The translations under genes and the position numbers were made by a program. 64,000 nt of DNA, from NCBI RefSeq assembly GCF_018604545.1, contig NZ_CP075896.1:2542001-2606000 (forward strand), read 5' to 3'. Below, one piece after another: positions 1-7,827 of the stretch; within the stretch, counting starts at the first letter, position 1, and every line of letters begins with the position of its first letter. This DNA comes from Streptomyces koelreuteriae. Lineage in GTDB: Bacteria > Actinomycetota > Actinomycetes > Streptomycetales > Streptomycetaceae. Under the pieces are notes generated by a model, which saw only the letters and a list, made by a program, of their open reading frames with translations, searched no databases and was not told where the DNA came from.

Positions 1-310
1 TCTCGTCGACGAGCGCGGCGGACGCGGCGCTCTCCAGGCTGAGGTTGAGGAACCCGGCCCCGGTGACGACGACGTCGGTGATGCGGTGGTCGTCGAGGAG
101 ACGCCCCCGCAGGATCTCGGCCACGCGCCGGGGCGGCTGCTCCGCCGCGCGGGCGAGCTGGAGGGCGATGTTGGTGGCGTAGTCGCCGCAGCCCCCGGGC
201 CCCGGCGGTGTGACCACGGCCCGCTCCGGCACGGTCACGCTGAGCTCACCGTCGTCGACAGCGCGACGCACGGCGTGCAGCACGGTGCGGGAGAGCTCGA
301 CGGGGGTCAC
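1..310 (-). CDS. nrtL: ArgS-related anticodon-binding protein NrtL, N-terminal part (truncated by window edge)
   Basis: Only the first ~103 codons lie in the window; the gene runs off the left edge. Translation from GTG at 310 begins VTPVELSRTVLHAV and contains a GDYATNIALQLAR stretch, which resembles the N-terminal additional domain of arginyl-tRNA synthetases (the GDY(A/S)TN motif). In Streptomyces this position usually belongs to an ArgS-like protein lacking part of the synthetase (NrtL) rather than to the housekeeping ArgRS. That assignment is from family knowledge, because the catalytic part cannot be seen here. A second in-frame GTG at 316 is possible. No convincing Shine-Dalgarno (SD) precedes either start. 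Confidence 0.7.
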   Translation of the reverse strand, partial: MTPVELSRTVLHAVRRAVDDGELSVTVPERAVVTPPGPGGCGDYATNIALQLARAAEQPPRRVAEILRGRLLDDHRITDVVVTGAGFLNLSLESAASAALVDE

Positions 311-415
311 GGGCACAAGCGTATGGGAGGAGGGGGGTGGGTATGCGACCCGGTTTGGGGAGGGTCCGGGATATGGACGCGGCTTCCCTCAGGAGGCCGA
401 GCGGCGGCTCGTCAC

Positions 416-880
416 CTACGGTACGGCCGGCTGGTCGACGGTCTGCGCCGGGGCACCGTCGCCCCCGATGTCGGGGCCACCACCGCCCTGCCTTTCCCGG
501 CGCCGGGCCCGCTCCATCAACTGCCTCACCATCAGGACCAGTTCGGCGGGCTCGAAGGGCTTGGCGAGGAAGGCGTCGACGCCGAGGTCGAGCCCGGCCT
601 CGACCTCGGCCTGCGTACAGGCGCTGATGATGGCGAGGGGCAGATCACGGGTGAGCGGATCGGTCCGCAGCCGGGCGGCGGTCCTGATCCCGTCCAGCCG
701 GGGCATGACGACGTCGAGGGTCACGACATCGGGCCGCACCTGATGAATGACGTCAAGGCACTCGGCACCATCGGCCGCGGTCACGACCTCCAGCCCCTCC
801 AGCTCGAGGTTGACCCTGATCAACTGCCGGATGACCTTGTTGTCGTCCACAACAAGCACCCGACCCGACGCGCCTGGCAC
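416..880 (-). CDS. Single-domain response regulator
   Basis: A 154-residue receiver-only protein. It starts VPGASGRVLVVDDNK, with the acidic pair at residues 12-13, the phospho-acceptor Asp56 in DVVTLDVVMP, a Ser/Thr-type switch in IISACT and the conserved lysine in FLAKPFEP. No DNA-binding domain follows; the tail is a short Arg/Gly-rich stretch. Such CheY-like stand-alone receivers act by protein-protein contact or phosphotransfer in the cytoplasm. No kinase is adjacent, so the partner is unknown. I chose GTG 880 because the receiver fold begins right after it. A longer frame continues upstream but runs antisense through the tRNA gene. Confidence 0.85.
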   Translation of the reverse strand: MPGASGRVLVVDDNKVIRQLIRVNLELEGLEVVTAADGAECLDVIHQVRPDVVTLDVVMPRLDGIRTAARLRTDPLTRDLPLAIISACTQAEVEAGLDLGVDAFLAKPFEPAELVLMVRQLMERARRRERQGGGGPDIGGDGAPAQTVDQPAVP

Positions 881-1044
881 AACTCGAGAGTAGGTCGGCC
901 CCCGCCATCGCGTCCGGGTTTTCCCCACTTCCACCCCGCACGGGCGACCCGCACACCCGCCCCCGGCAGCGCAAACCCGTTGATGACCACCCCGAGGGAG
1001 CTGGTAGTGTTCTACCCGTCGCCGCGAGCAATCGCGCCGGACAC

Positions 1045-1116
1045 GCCCCCGTAGCTCAGGGGATAGAGCAACGGCCTCCGGAGCCGTGTGCGCAGGTTCG
1101 AATCCTGCCGGGGGCA
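1045..1116 (+). tRNA. tRNA-Arg (anticodon CCG)
   Basis: The 72-nt cloverleaf has acceptor arms GCCCCCG (1045-1051) and CGGGGGC (1109-1115), discriminator A1116, a D arm around AGCTCAGGGGATAGAGC, an anticodon stem ACGGC/GCCGT with loop CTCCGGA (anticodon CCG, reading CGG), and a T arm with GGTTCGAATCC. No CCA is encoded. It is followed about 60 nt later by a strong intrinsic terminator. No integrase or direct-repeat att copy is visible next to it. Confidence 0.97.
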
Positions 1117-1174
1117 CTTCGCTTCAGCTGACATGATCTTGTGGTTGATCAGCGTGGATGCCTGAGATGGAGAG

Positions 1175-1204
1175 CGGGACCCAGTGGTACTGGGTCCCGT
1201 TTTT
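1175..1204 (+). terminator. Intrinsic terminator downstream of tRNA-Arg
   Basis: A perfect 11-bp stem, CGGGACCCAGT (1175-1185) with ACTGGGTCCCG (1189-1199), has a 3-nt loop and is followed directly by TTTTT (1200-1204). Its orientation and position fit termination of the tRNA transcript. Confidence 0.9.
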
Positions 1205-1329
1205 CCTTGTTGTCGTGCGTGGGGCGGGGCGGGCTTTTGCATCACTTTCGCCCCATACGCACCGTTGTTCTACCGTAGAGAGGAACGACGCTGCTCATAC
1301 CCCCGCACCCAGTCATCGAGGTGACGGTC

Positions 1330-1827
1330 ATGACGGAGACCACACAGCGCAGGAACACCCCTCCGGGTACCAGGACGGGCAAGCAGGACGGGGCCACGGC
1401 ATCGCAGGGCGGCAGAGGGGGCGGGACCTCCGCTGAAGCCCGTGGCAGTACGGAGATCGCGGACACGGTCGTGGCGAAGATCGCGGGGATGGCCGCCCGG
1501 GAGATTCCGGAGGTGTACAACCTCGGCGGAGGGATGACCAGGGCCTTCGGGGCCGTGCGCCAGCGGGTGCCGGGTGGGGGCAGTGGGGTCACCCAGGGTG
1601 TGAAGGTGGAGGTCGGCGAGCGTCAGGCCGCCGTCGATCTGGATCTCGTCGTCGAGTACGGCGCCGCCATCACCGACACCGCGGCGGATGTCCGGACCAA
1701 CGTCGTCAACGCGGTGGAACGGATGACCGGTCTGGAGGTCGTGGAGGTCAACATCGCCGTCGACGACGTACATCTGCCGGATGAGGAGGACGAGTCCGAG
1801 CAGGAGGGGCAGCGGCGCGTGGCCTGA
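1330..1827 (+). CDS. Asp23/Gls24 family envelope stress response protein
   Basis: This 165-residue protein has a hydrophilic, low-complexity first ~45 residues. It then carries the DUF322 (Asp23) core: IADTVVAKIAGMAAREIPEV, GVKVEVGERQAAVDLDLVV, and a closing VVEVNIAVDDVHLPDE. The family is linked to alkaline and envelope stress at the membrane face; its exact role in Streptomyces is unclear. ATG 1330 is preferred over GTG 1321 because GAGG at 1318-1321 sits 8 nt upstream of it. The gene stands alone between the tRNA terminator and the convergent ku gene. Confidence 0.85.
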   Translation: MTETTQRRNTPPGTRTGKQDGATASQGGRGGGTSAEARGSTEIADTVVAKIAGMAAREIPEVYNLGGGMTRAFGAVRQRVPGGGSGVTQGVKVEVGERQAAVDLDLVVEYGAAITDTAADVRTNVVNAVERMTGLEVVEVNIAVDDVHLPDEEDESEQEGQRRVA

Positions 1828-1891
1828 GGGAGCCCGGCTCCCCCAGGTTCAGCGCCCTCTCCGGGGCGCCGTGTGCGCGCCCCGGGGTGGG

Positions 1892-2899
1892 TCAGGCCGT
1901 GCGCTTGCGTGACGTCGACTTCTTCGCCGTCGTCTTCTTCGCGGCCGTCTTTTTCGCGCCCTGGCCCGACTTCGCCGTGGACTTCTTGGCCGCCGTCGTC
2001 TTCTTGGCCGCCGTCTTCTTCGCCGTCGACGTCGACTTCTTGCCGCCGGTCTGCTTGGGGGCCGCGCGGGCCGTCTTGCGCTGCGGGAGCGGCTTGACCT
2101 CGGCGTGGTCGTCGGGTTCCTCGCCGCGGGATTCGCGGGCCGCGCGGACGCTGTTCTCCAGGGCCGCCATCAGGTCCAGGACCTTGCCGCCCTTGGCCGG
2201 TTCCGGGGCTTGGCGCGGGGTCTCGCCGGCGGCCTTCGCGGCGATGACCTCCTCCACGGCCTCGCGGTACTCGTCGTGCAGATCCTCCAGGTCGACCTCG
2301 CCCAGGGTGTCCATCAGGGCGTCCGCCAGGTCCAGTTCCTGGTCGCGGACCGTGACGTCCGTGTCGGGGGCCACGCCCTCGGGGGCGCGGACCTCGTCCG
2401 GCCACAGCAGACCGTGCATCGCGATGGCCTCGCCGACCACCCGGAGCATGCCCAGGCGTTCCCTGCCGCGCAGGGCGAACTTGGCGATCGCCACCTTGTT
2501 GCTGCGCTTCAGTGCCTCGCGGAGGAGGGTGTACGGCTTCGCCGCGGGGGCGCCGCTGGCCTGGAGGTAGTACGCGGCGTCCATCTGGAGCGGATCGATC
2601 CGGTCGCCCGGGACGAAGGCCACGATCTCGATCGTCCTGGCCGTGGGGATGGGCAGGCTGGAGAGGTCCTCCTCGGTGATCGGGATGATCGTGCCGTCCG
2701 CGTCCTCGTAGCCCTTGCCGATCTCCCCCTGGGTGACCTCGCGGTCCTCCAGCTCGCAGAACTTGCGGTAACGGATGCGGCCGCCGTCCTCGGTGTGGAT
2801 CTGGCGGAAGGAGATCGAGTGGCTCTCGGTGGCGTTCACCAGCTTGATCGGGATGCTGACCAGCCCGAACGAGATGGCGCCGTTCCAGATGGATCTCAC
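1892..2899 (-). CDS. ku: Non-homologous end-joining protein Ku
   Basis: This 335-residue Ku homodimer subunit would bind and bridge broken DNA ends and recruit LigD activities. The start VRSIWNGAISFGLVSIPIKL and the following Ku core (about residues 1-250) are canonical. The C-terminal ~65 residues are a lysine tail with repeated AAKKTTAKK units, like the DNA-binding tails of other Streptomyces Ku proteins and histone H1-like tails. GTG 2899 is chosen because Ku proteins begin at this motif and GGAAGGG lies 8 nt upstream. It is transcribed divergently from the LigD-type polymerase gene across only 63 bp, which suggests shared control of end joining. Confidence 0.95.
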   Translation of the reverse strand: MRSIWNGAISFGLVSIPIKLVNATESHSISFRQIHTEDGGRIRYRKFCELEDREVTQGEIGKGYEDADGTIIPITEEDLSSLPIPTARTIEIVAFVPGDRIDPLQMDAAYYLQASGAPAAKPYTLLREALKRSNKVAIAKFALRGRERLGMLRVVGEAIAMHGLLWPDEVRAPEGVAPDTDVTVRDQELDLADALMDTLGEVDLEDLHDEYREAVEEVIAAKAAGETPRQAPEPAKGGKVLDLMAALENSVRAARESRGEEPDDHAEVKPLPQRKTARAAPKQTGGKKSTSTAKKTAAKKTTAAKKSTAKSGQGAKKTAAKKTTAKKSTSRKRTA

Positions 2900-2962
2900 G
2901 TGCAGCACCCTTCCGGTCACTCTCGGGAGTGTTCGTCCTGGTTCGCGTGGGATTCTTATCGT

Positions 2963-3844
2963 ATGGCGCCTATCACAGTGGTGGAGGGGCGACGGCTCGC
3001 GCTCAGCAATCTGGAGAAGGTGCTGTATCCCGCCACCGGCTTCACCAAAGGCGAGGTGCTGCACTACTACGCGACCGTCGCCGAGGTCCTGCTGCCCCAT
3101 CTGCGGGACCGGGCGGTGTCCTTCCTGCGGTATCCGGACGGGCCGGACGGGCAGGTCTTCTTCACGAAGAACGTGCCGCCGGGTACGCCCGAGTGGGTCA
3201 CCACCGCCGAGGTGCCGAGGGTCGAGGGGCCCTCGCGGATGGTCCTGGTGCAGGATCTGCCGAGCCTGATGTGGGCGGCCAACCTCGTCACCGAGTTCCA
3301 CACCCACCAGTGGCTCGTGGACACGCCGGAGACGGCCGACCGGATCGTCTTCGACCTCGATCCGGGGGCGCCGGCGAGCATCGTGCAGTGCTGCGAGGTC
3401 GCGCTGTGGCTGCGGGAACGGCTCGCGGACGACGGCATCGAGGCCTACGCAAAGACCTCCGGCTCGAAGGGGCTGCATCTGCTCGCCGCCGTGCGCGGGG
3501 CGTCTTCCGAGCAGGTGTCCGAGTACGCCAAGGAGCTGGCGGTCGAGGCGGAGAGGGCCATGCCGCGGCTCGCGCTGCACCGGATGACGCGGAGCCTGCG
3601 GCCGGGGAAGGTCTTCGTCGACTGGAGTCAGAACGCCGCCCGCAAGACCACGGCGACCCCCTACACCCTCCGGGCCCGCCCCGAGCCGACCGTCTCGGCG
3701 CCGGTGACCTGGGAGGAGGTCGAGCAGTGCGAGGCGCCCGGCCGGCTGGACTTCGAGGCGCGGGATCTCGCGTCACGGGTCCAGGACCACGGGGATCTGC
3801 TCGGGCCGCTGCTCGATCCGGGGCGGGCCGGGTCGTTGCCGTAG
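2963..3844 (+). CDS. LigD-type DNA polymerase/primase domain protein (end joining)
   Basis: The 293-residue protein consists only of the LigD polymerase (archaeo-eukaryotic primase) domain. Visible motifs are the catalytic VFDLDPG (DxD), TSGSKGLHLL, and HRMTRSLRPGKVFVDW leading to KTT. It would fill gaps with NTP/dNTP during Ku-dependent double-strand-break repair. The ATP-ligase and phosphoesterase domains found in mycobacterial LigD are absent here and not encoded nearby, so a separate ligase must act. Its divergent pairing with ku supports the role. ATG 2963 was chosen because the following TVVEGRRLALSNLEKV is the usual domain start. Confidence 0.93.
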   Translation: MAPITVVEGRRLALSNLEKVLYPATGFTKGEVLHYYATVAEVLLPHLRDRAVSFLRYPDGPDGQVFFTKNVPPGTPEWVTTAEVPRVEGPSRMVLVQDLPSLMWAANLVTEFHTHQWLVDTPETADRIVFDLDPGAPASIVQCCEVALWLRERLADDGIEAYAKTSGSKGLHLLAAVRGASSEQVSEYAKELAVEAERAMPRLALHRMTRSLRPGKVFVDWSQNAARKTTATPYTLRARPEPTVSAPVTWEEVEQCEAPGRLDFEARDLASRVQDHGDLLGPLLDPGRAGSLP

Positions 3845-3888
3845 CCACGGGAACCTCAGGTGTGTCCACACCCGCTGCCCTCGTGGCC

Positions 3889-4692
3889 TCACACCCTCGC
3901 CCATGTCTTCCGGTCCCGGGCGGCCGCGTGCAGGGCTTCCACGTCCGCCGGTTTCAGGACGGCGTCCTGGGCGGTCAGGCTCTGGATGTCGGTGTCCGTC
4001 AGGATGCGGAGGTCGCGCGGCCGGGCCTGGACCGACACCGTCGTGGGGGCCAGCAGGGCGAGTACGGGGTGGACCTCGGCTGTCAGGGCGTAGGAGGCGC
4101 GGTCGGCGTCGGTGCGGACGCGGCGGAGCAGGGGGTGGGGGTCGCGGCGGCTCAGGGTGACCATGGGGTCGGTGACCGTCACGCGGTGCTTGCGGGCGTA
4201 GAGGGTGTGTACGGCGTACAGGCCGCCGGGGCCGATCAGCAGATGGTGGATGCGGCCGCCGCCGGGGAGCGGGACGGAGTGCAGGGTGTGCCAGCCCGCG
4301 CCGTCCAGGCGGTCCAGGGCCTCCCCCACGGTCTGCTCGGCCGTCAGGGCCCGGCGGCGCGGGTCGGGGCGGAGCCGGTGGGCCGGGCCGGGTTCGCGGT
4401 CGAGGGCGACGACGAGGGCCTCGCCGGGGCGGTTGGGCGCCAGGTCGTCGTCGGGGTGGAGCGCCAGCCGGGCGAGGTCGGAGGGGGTCGGCACCGGGGG
4501 CGGGCCGACCGTCACCGGGCCGGTGATGAAGGGCCCGAGAGCCCGGAGGACCTCGTCCTCGCGGTCCGTGCCGAGCAGGTTGACCCGGGCGGCCTCACGG
4601 TCGTACCAGGCGATGTTCCTGCCGTCCGGGAGGCAGACGTAGAGCCGTTCCTGGCCGTGTCGCCGGGTCGGTACGACGCGCAGTCCGTCCAT
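3889..4692 (-). CDS. NERD (nuclease-related) domain protein
   Basis: This 267-residue protein has a NERD-like core in its middle. The region from GEALDRLDGAGWHTLHSVPL through HHLLIGPGGLYAVHTLYARK has the pattern of a small restriction-like fold whose Ile/Val-Gly-Pro turn precedes the putative active site. The family is predicted to process nucleic acid but is poorly characterised. The usual acidic catalytic residue is not obvious, so activity is uncertain. No membrane segment is visible. It lies next to the ku/LigD repair pair but on its own transcript, and the link to repair is only positional. A purine-rich GGGGGTG precedes ATG 4692. Confidence 0.6.
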   Translation of the reverse strand: MDGLRVVPTRRHGQERLYVCLPDGRNIAWYDREAARVNLLGTDREDEVLRALGPFITGPVTVGPPPVPTPSDLARLALHPDDDLAPNRPGEALVVALDREPGPAHRLRPDPRRRALTAEQTVGEALDRLDGAGWHTLHSVPLPGGGRIHHLLIGPGGLYAVHTLYARKHRVTVTDPMVTLSRRDPHPLLRRVRTDADRASYALTAEVHPVLALLAPTTVSVQARPRDLRILTDTDIQSLTAQDAVLKPADVEALHAAARDRKTWARV

Positions 4693-4803
4693 GCACCATC
4701 ACCCCCGACCATGGGAACAGGCGGGGTGCTGCGGGGGCAAGAACCCGGTTACCTTGGAGAGCAGTTGGGCAGGCCCCCGGTCGGTGATGGTGGGGAGGCT
4801 TTG

Positions 4804-5307
4804 TTGCGTACCCGCAGGAAACCCGATGTGCCGGCTCCGGAGAGCCCGTGGAGCGAGGTGGTGCCCGGCCTGTGGATGGGCGGCCACGAGTACGCGGGCA
4901 CCCCGGGGCAGGTGGAGTTCGCCGTCGTACGGGACGAGTTCGACCTCGTGCAGACGCTGCTGCGGCTGCCCGGCCACGGCCCCGATCCGGGCGTCCGGCA
5001 TCACGTCTGGCCCATTCCCGACGGGCCGCTCGACGGGACGCAGCTCGCCGGGGTGATCCGATTGGCCGAGGCGGCCTGCGAGGCGCTGGACGAGGGCCGC
5101 AGGGTCCTCGTTCGCTGTTACCACGGGTACAACCGCTCGGGGCTGGTCGTCGCGCACGCGCTGATGCGCCGGGGCGACTCCGCGGAGACGGCGATCCGGC
5201 TGATCCGGGACCGCCGTTCGCCCTGGGCGCTGCACAACGAACTGTTCGTCGAGTACCTGCGGGCCGGTCTGGCCACGGCCCGGCTGCTGGAGGAACTCAC
5301 CGAGTGA
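4804..5307 (+). CDS. Dual-specificity/tyrosine phosphatase-like protein
   Basis: This ~167-residue protein contains the cysteine phosphatase signature CX5R in VRCYHGYNRSG, preceded by the PDGPL general-acid-type loop. The fold order (EVVPGLWMGG, FDLVQTLLRLPG, VRCYHGYNRSG, then a C-terminal helix bundle) fits the dual-specificity phosphatase family. The histidine that normally precedes the catalytic cysteine is arginine here. I chose TTG 4804 because GGAGG at 4794-4798 is 5 nt upstream; an in-frame ATG at 4711 would add 31 residues without an SD. The substrate is unknown and no kinase gene is adjacent. Confidence 0.75.
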   Translation: MRTRRKPDVPAPESPWSEVVPGLWMGGHEYAGTPGQVEFAVVRDEFDLVQTLLRLPGHGPDPGVRHHVWPIPDGPLDGTQLAGVIRLAEAACEALDEGRRVLVRCYHGYNRSGLVVAHALMRRGDSAETAIRLIRDRRSPWALHNELFVEYLRAGLATARLLEELTE

Positions 5308-5455
5308 CACGCCACCCCACCAGCACAGCACCCGGCCGGTGCCTCGGCAAACGGGCTCCCTCGCGCGCAAATGGGACGTCCCCGCGAATAAAGTGGGCCG
5401 GGCCGGCGGGTCGTGCCCGAGCCGCGTGATCACCCCCTCGAACCGCAGGAGTGCA

Positions 5456-6463
5456 GTGCCCCTCAGCCGTCCCGGAGGCCTTCTCGGAAGCCGACCCGGC
5501 GAAGCCCTCTGCCGACCGGGCGACGCCTCCGGCCGACCCGGCGAGGCCGACTGCCGACCCGGCGAAGCCTCCCGCTGCCCTGGCCGAGCCGACGTCAGCC
5601 CTGACCGAGCCGACCTGCGCCACAGCGGCCAAGCCGACCCGCACCCCGGCCAAACCGACCACAGCCCCGGCCAAGCAGCCCGCCAACCCGGCGAAGCCTC
5701 CGGCCGCCCCGGCCAAGCAGCCCGCCACCCCCGCCAAGCCACCCCTCGCATCATCCGAGCCGCCCGTCGCGCCCTCCTCGTCACTCTCCTGCTGGCGACC
5801 GCCGCGGCCTGCGGGGACACCGGTGGGCTCGAAGGTGCCGGGGCGACGCCGACGGCGGTCGGGCCGGCGCGGCTCTGGCCGGAGCAGACGCCCGCGTCCA
5901 GCCCGGCCTTCGAGATCGGTGAGGTGAACACCGAGGTGGTCAAGGGCGTCAAGGTCCCGGCAGGTGACGACATCCGCGGGGTGGACCCGGTCGAGGTCGT
6001 CCGGGCCGAGATCGCCGCGAGCCCGGGCGACTACGACGGCGGCAAGGCGCCGTACCGGGACACGGCCGGGCGGATGACCGGCTGCGGCAAGGGCCCCGGG
6101 CACGGGCGGTGCCCGGTCCTGAAGCCGTACTACCGGGACCTGACCGGCGACGGGCGCGACGACCTGACACTGGGCTTCCGGCTGCTGCCCGGCAAGACGA
6201 CCGCGGTGCGCGTCTACACCGTCGAGAAGCACCGGCTCGTGCAGGTGATGTCGTGGGAGGACGCGCTGAGCGGCGTGGAACTGGCCGGGCGTTCCCTGGT
6301 CATCCGCTCGCCCTCCGAGGTGGCGGGCTACGAGTACCGCCTGCAGTGGACCTGGGACCGGGACCAGCGGGCGATGCTCCTCACCCACGACGAGATGCTG
6401 CGCACCGGGCCGCGCAAGCACTCCCGCCACCCGGCCGCCTCCCCCTCGGCGAGCACCGGATGA
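5456..6463 (+). CDS. Putative lipoprotein with repetitive N-terminal extension
   Basis: The conserved part is an exported lipoprotein: a basic region RIIRAARRALLVTLLLATAA ends at the lipobox cysteine in AAAC (near nt 5810), followed by ~215 residues with an LTGDGRDDLTLGFRLLPG segment that resembles an FG-GAP/EF-hand-like calcium loop. Before the signal sequence the frame reads through ~100 residues of Arg/Pro/Gly/Glu repeats rich in rare CGA, CAA and GAA codons. These are odd for a lipoprotein and may not be translated. GTG 5456 has AGGAG 4 nt upstream, but the true start is uncertain. The stop overlaps the downstream kinase start (ATGA), so the two products probably work together at the membrane. 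Confidence 0.6.
   Translation: MPLSRPGGLLGSRPGEALCRPGDASGRPGEADCRPGEASRCPGRADVSPDRADLRHSGQADPHPGQTDHSPGQAARQPGEASGRPGQAARHPRQATPRIIRAARRALLVTLLLATAAACGDTGGLEGAGATPTAVGPARLWPEQTPASSPAFEIGEVNTEVVKGVKVPAGDDIRGVDPVEVVRAEIAASPGDYDGGKAPYRDTAGRMTGCGKGPGHGRCPVLKPYYRDLTGDGRDDLTLGFRLLPGKTTAVRVYTVEKHRLVQVMSWEDALSGVELAGRSLVIRSPSEVAGYEYRLQWTWDRDQRAMLLTHDEMLRTGPRKHSRHPAASPSASTG
5490..5750 (+). repeat. Degenerate 21-bp tandem repeat (about 12 units) open in several frames
   Basis: About twelve degenerate units built on GACCCGGCGAAGCC-like sequence repeat every 21 bp. In one forward frame the units encode heptads of the PAKP type (ADPAKPS, ADPARPT, ANPAKPP), and many differences between units fall at third positions of that frame (GCG/GCC, AAG/AAA, CCG/CCT). 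The frame of the downstream lipoprotein is different and reads RPGEA-type repeats. Confidence 0.75.
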
Positions 6464-7713
6464 GACCCGTGCTCCCCCAGTGGTCGGGGACGCTCGCCGT
6501 GAAGGCCGCCGCCTTCATCACGGTGATGTGCTGCGCGCTGGCCGCCCTGCTCGGCGTCCTGGTGCATGTGCAGGTGACCGACCAGACCGTAGGCCAGGCC
6601 CGCGACCAGGCGCTGCAGCGGCTGGAGCAGGCGACGGAGCGGTACGAGGCCGGTGACCCGTTGCGGCGGGGCGCCGCGCTGGATCCGCCGGAGCTGCCCC
6701 GGAAGCTGCGGGACCTCGCGGTGGCCGGTGACCGGGGCACGATGGTGGCCGACCGCGAAGGGCGCCCCACGATGTGGGCGGCCGGGCCGGCCGACGGCGG
6801 CAGGGCCCTGGCCGTGGCGGTGGACTACTCGCAGCAGGCGCGCACCATCGCGGGCCTGGACCGGGCGATCCTGTGGTCGTCGGGCCTGGCGATCGGGGCG
6901 ACGCTGCTGGTCGGCGCGTTCGCGGTGACGCGGGTGACGCGGCGGCTGCACACCACGGCGCGGGTGGCCCGGCGGATCAGCGCGGGCGACCTGGACGCGC
7001 GCGTGAACGACCCCCGGACCGATCCGCGTACGAAGACTCCGGCGCGGCCACCGGACGAGGTGGCCGCGGTCGCCGCCGCGCTGGACTCCATGGCGTCGTC
7101 GCTGCAGGGCAAGCTGCTGGCCGAGCAGCGGTTCACGGCGGACGTGGCCCATGAGCTGCGCACTCCGCTGACCGGGCTGCACGCGGCGGCCGAACTGCTG
7201 CCTCCCGGCCGCCCGACGGAGCTGGTGCGGGACCGGGTCGCGGCACTGCGCACGCTCACCGAGGACCTGCTGGAGATCTCCCGGCTGGACACCGGGCGGG
7301 AGCTGCTGGAGCTGGACACGGAGCAGTTGGGGCCGCTGGCCGAGCGGGCGGTGCGGGCCGCGGGGAACGGCACGGAGGTCAGGGTCGTACGGGATGTGTC
7401 CGTGGAGACGGACCGGCGGCGGCTGGAGCGGGTGCTCGGCAATCTCGTGGCGAACGCGCACAAGCACGGCCGGGGCCCGGTCGTACTGACCGTGGACGGG
7501 CCGGTGGTGACGGTTCGCGACCACGGGGACGGCTTTCCGGAGTACCTGGTGGCGCACGGTCCGCAGCGGTTCCGTACGGAGGGCGGGTCCAGGGGGCACG
7601 GGCTGGGGCTGACCATCGCGCTGGGGCAGGCCGAGGTGCTGGGCGCGCGGCTGAGGTTCGCGAACGCGCCGGACGGCGGGGCGGTGGCCACCCTGGCACT
7701 GGCGGTGGAGTGA
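6460..7713 (+). CDS. Sensor histidine kinase (no adjacent response regulator)
   Basis: The 417-residue membrane kinase has two transmembrane segments (about residues 8-32 and 130-155) flanking a ~95-residue extracytoplasmic domain. These are followed by a HAMP region (RRISAGDLDARV), a HisKA box with His231 in ADVAHELRTPL, and HATPase motifs (N box NLVANAHKHG, G1 DHGDGFPEY, G2 GHGLGL). Its start overlaps the stop of the upstream lipoprotein gene (ATGA, 6460-6463), which suggests that the lipoprotein modulates signal sensing, as CseA does for CseB/CseC; this is inference by analogy. No response regulator gene lies on either side, so its partner is encoded elsewhere. Confidence 0.88.
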   Translation: MRPVLPQWSGTLAVKAAAFITVMCCALAALLGVLVHVQVTDQTVGQARDQALQRLEQATERYEAGDPLRRGAALDPPELPRKLRDLAVAGDRGTMVADREGRPTMWAAGPADGGRALAVAVDYSQQARTIAGLDRAILWSSGLAIGATLLVGAFAVTRVTRRLHTTARVARRISAGDLDARVNDPRTDPRTKTPARPPDEVAAVAAALDSMASSLQGKLLAEQRFTADVAHELRTPLTGLHAAAELLPPGRPTELVRDRVAALRTLTEDLLEISRLDTGRELLELDTEQLGPLAERAVRAAGNGTEVRVVRDVSVETDRRRLERVLGNLVANAHKHGRGPVVLTVDGPVVTVRDHGDGFPEYLVAHGPQRFRTEGGSRGHGLGLTIALGQAEVLGARLRFANAPDGGAVATLALAVE

Positions 7714-7827
7714 GGGCGTAGGGGCCTTCCTCCTATGGCCCAGCGTGACGGGCGGGGCCCGAGGGGCGCTCCTAATGTGGCGATTAGTCAGCTTCGGTCC
7801 TTCCGCCCCCACATGGAGGTACTCCCG

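Noticed and set aside
1045..1204. tRNA-Arg as attachment site of an integrated element
   Set aside because: No integrase, no second copy of the tRNA 3' end and only core genes downstream.
4711..4803. ATG 4711 as start of the phosphatase gene
   Set aside because: It has no SD, and the added residues are low complexity; TTG 4804 has GGAGG at ideal spacing.
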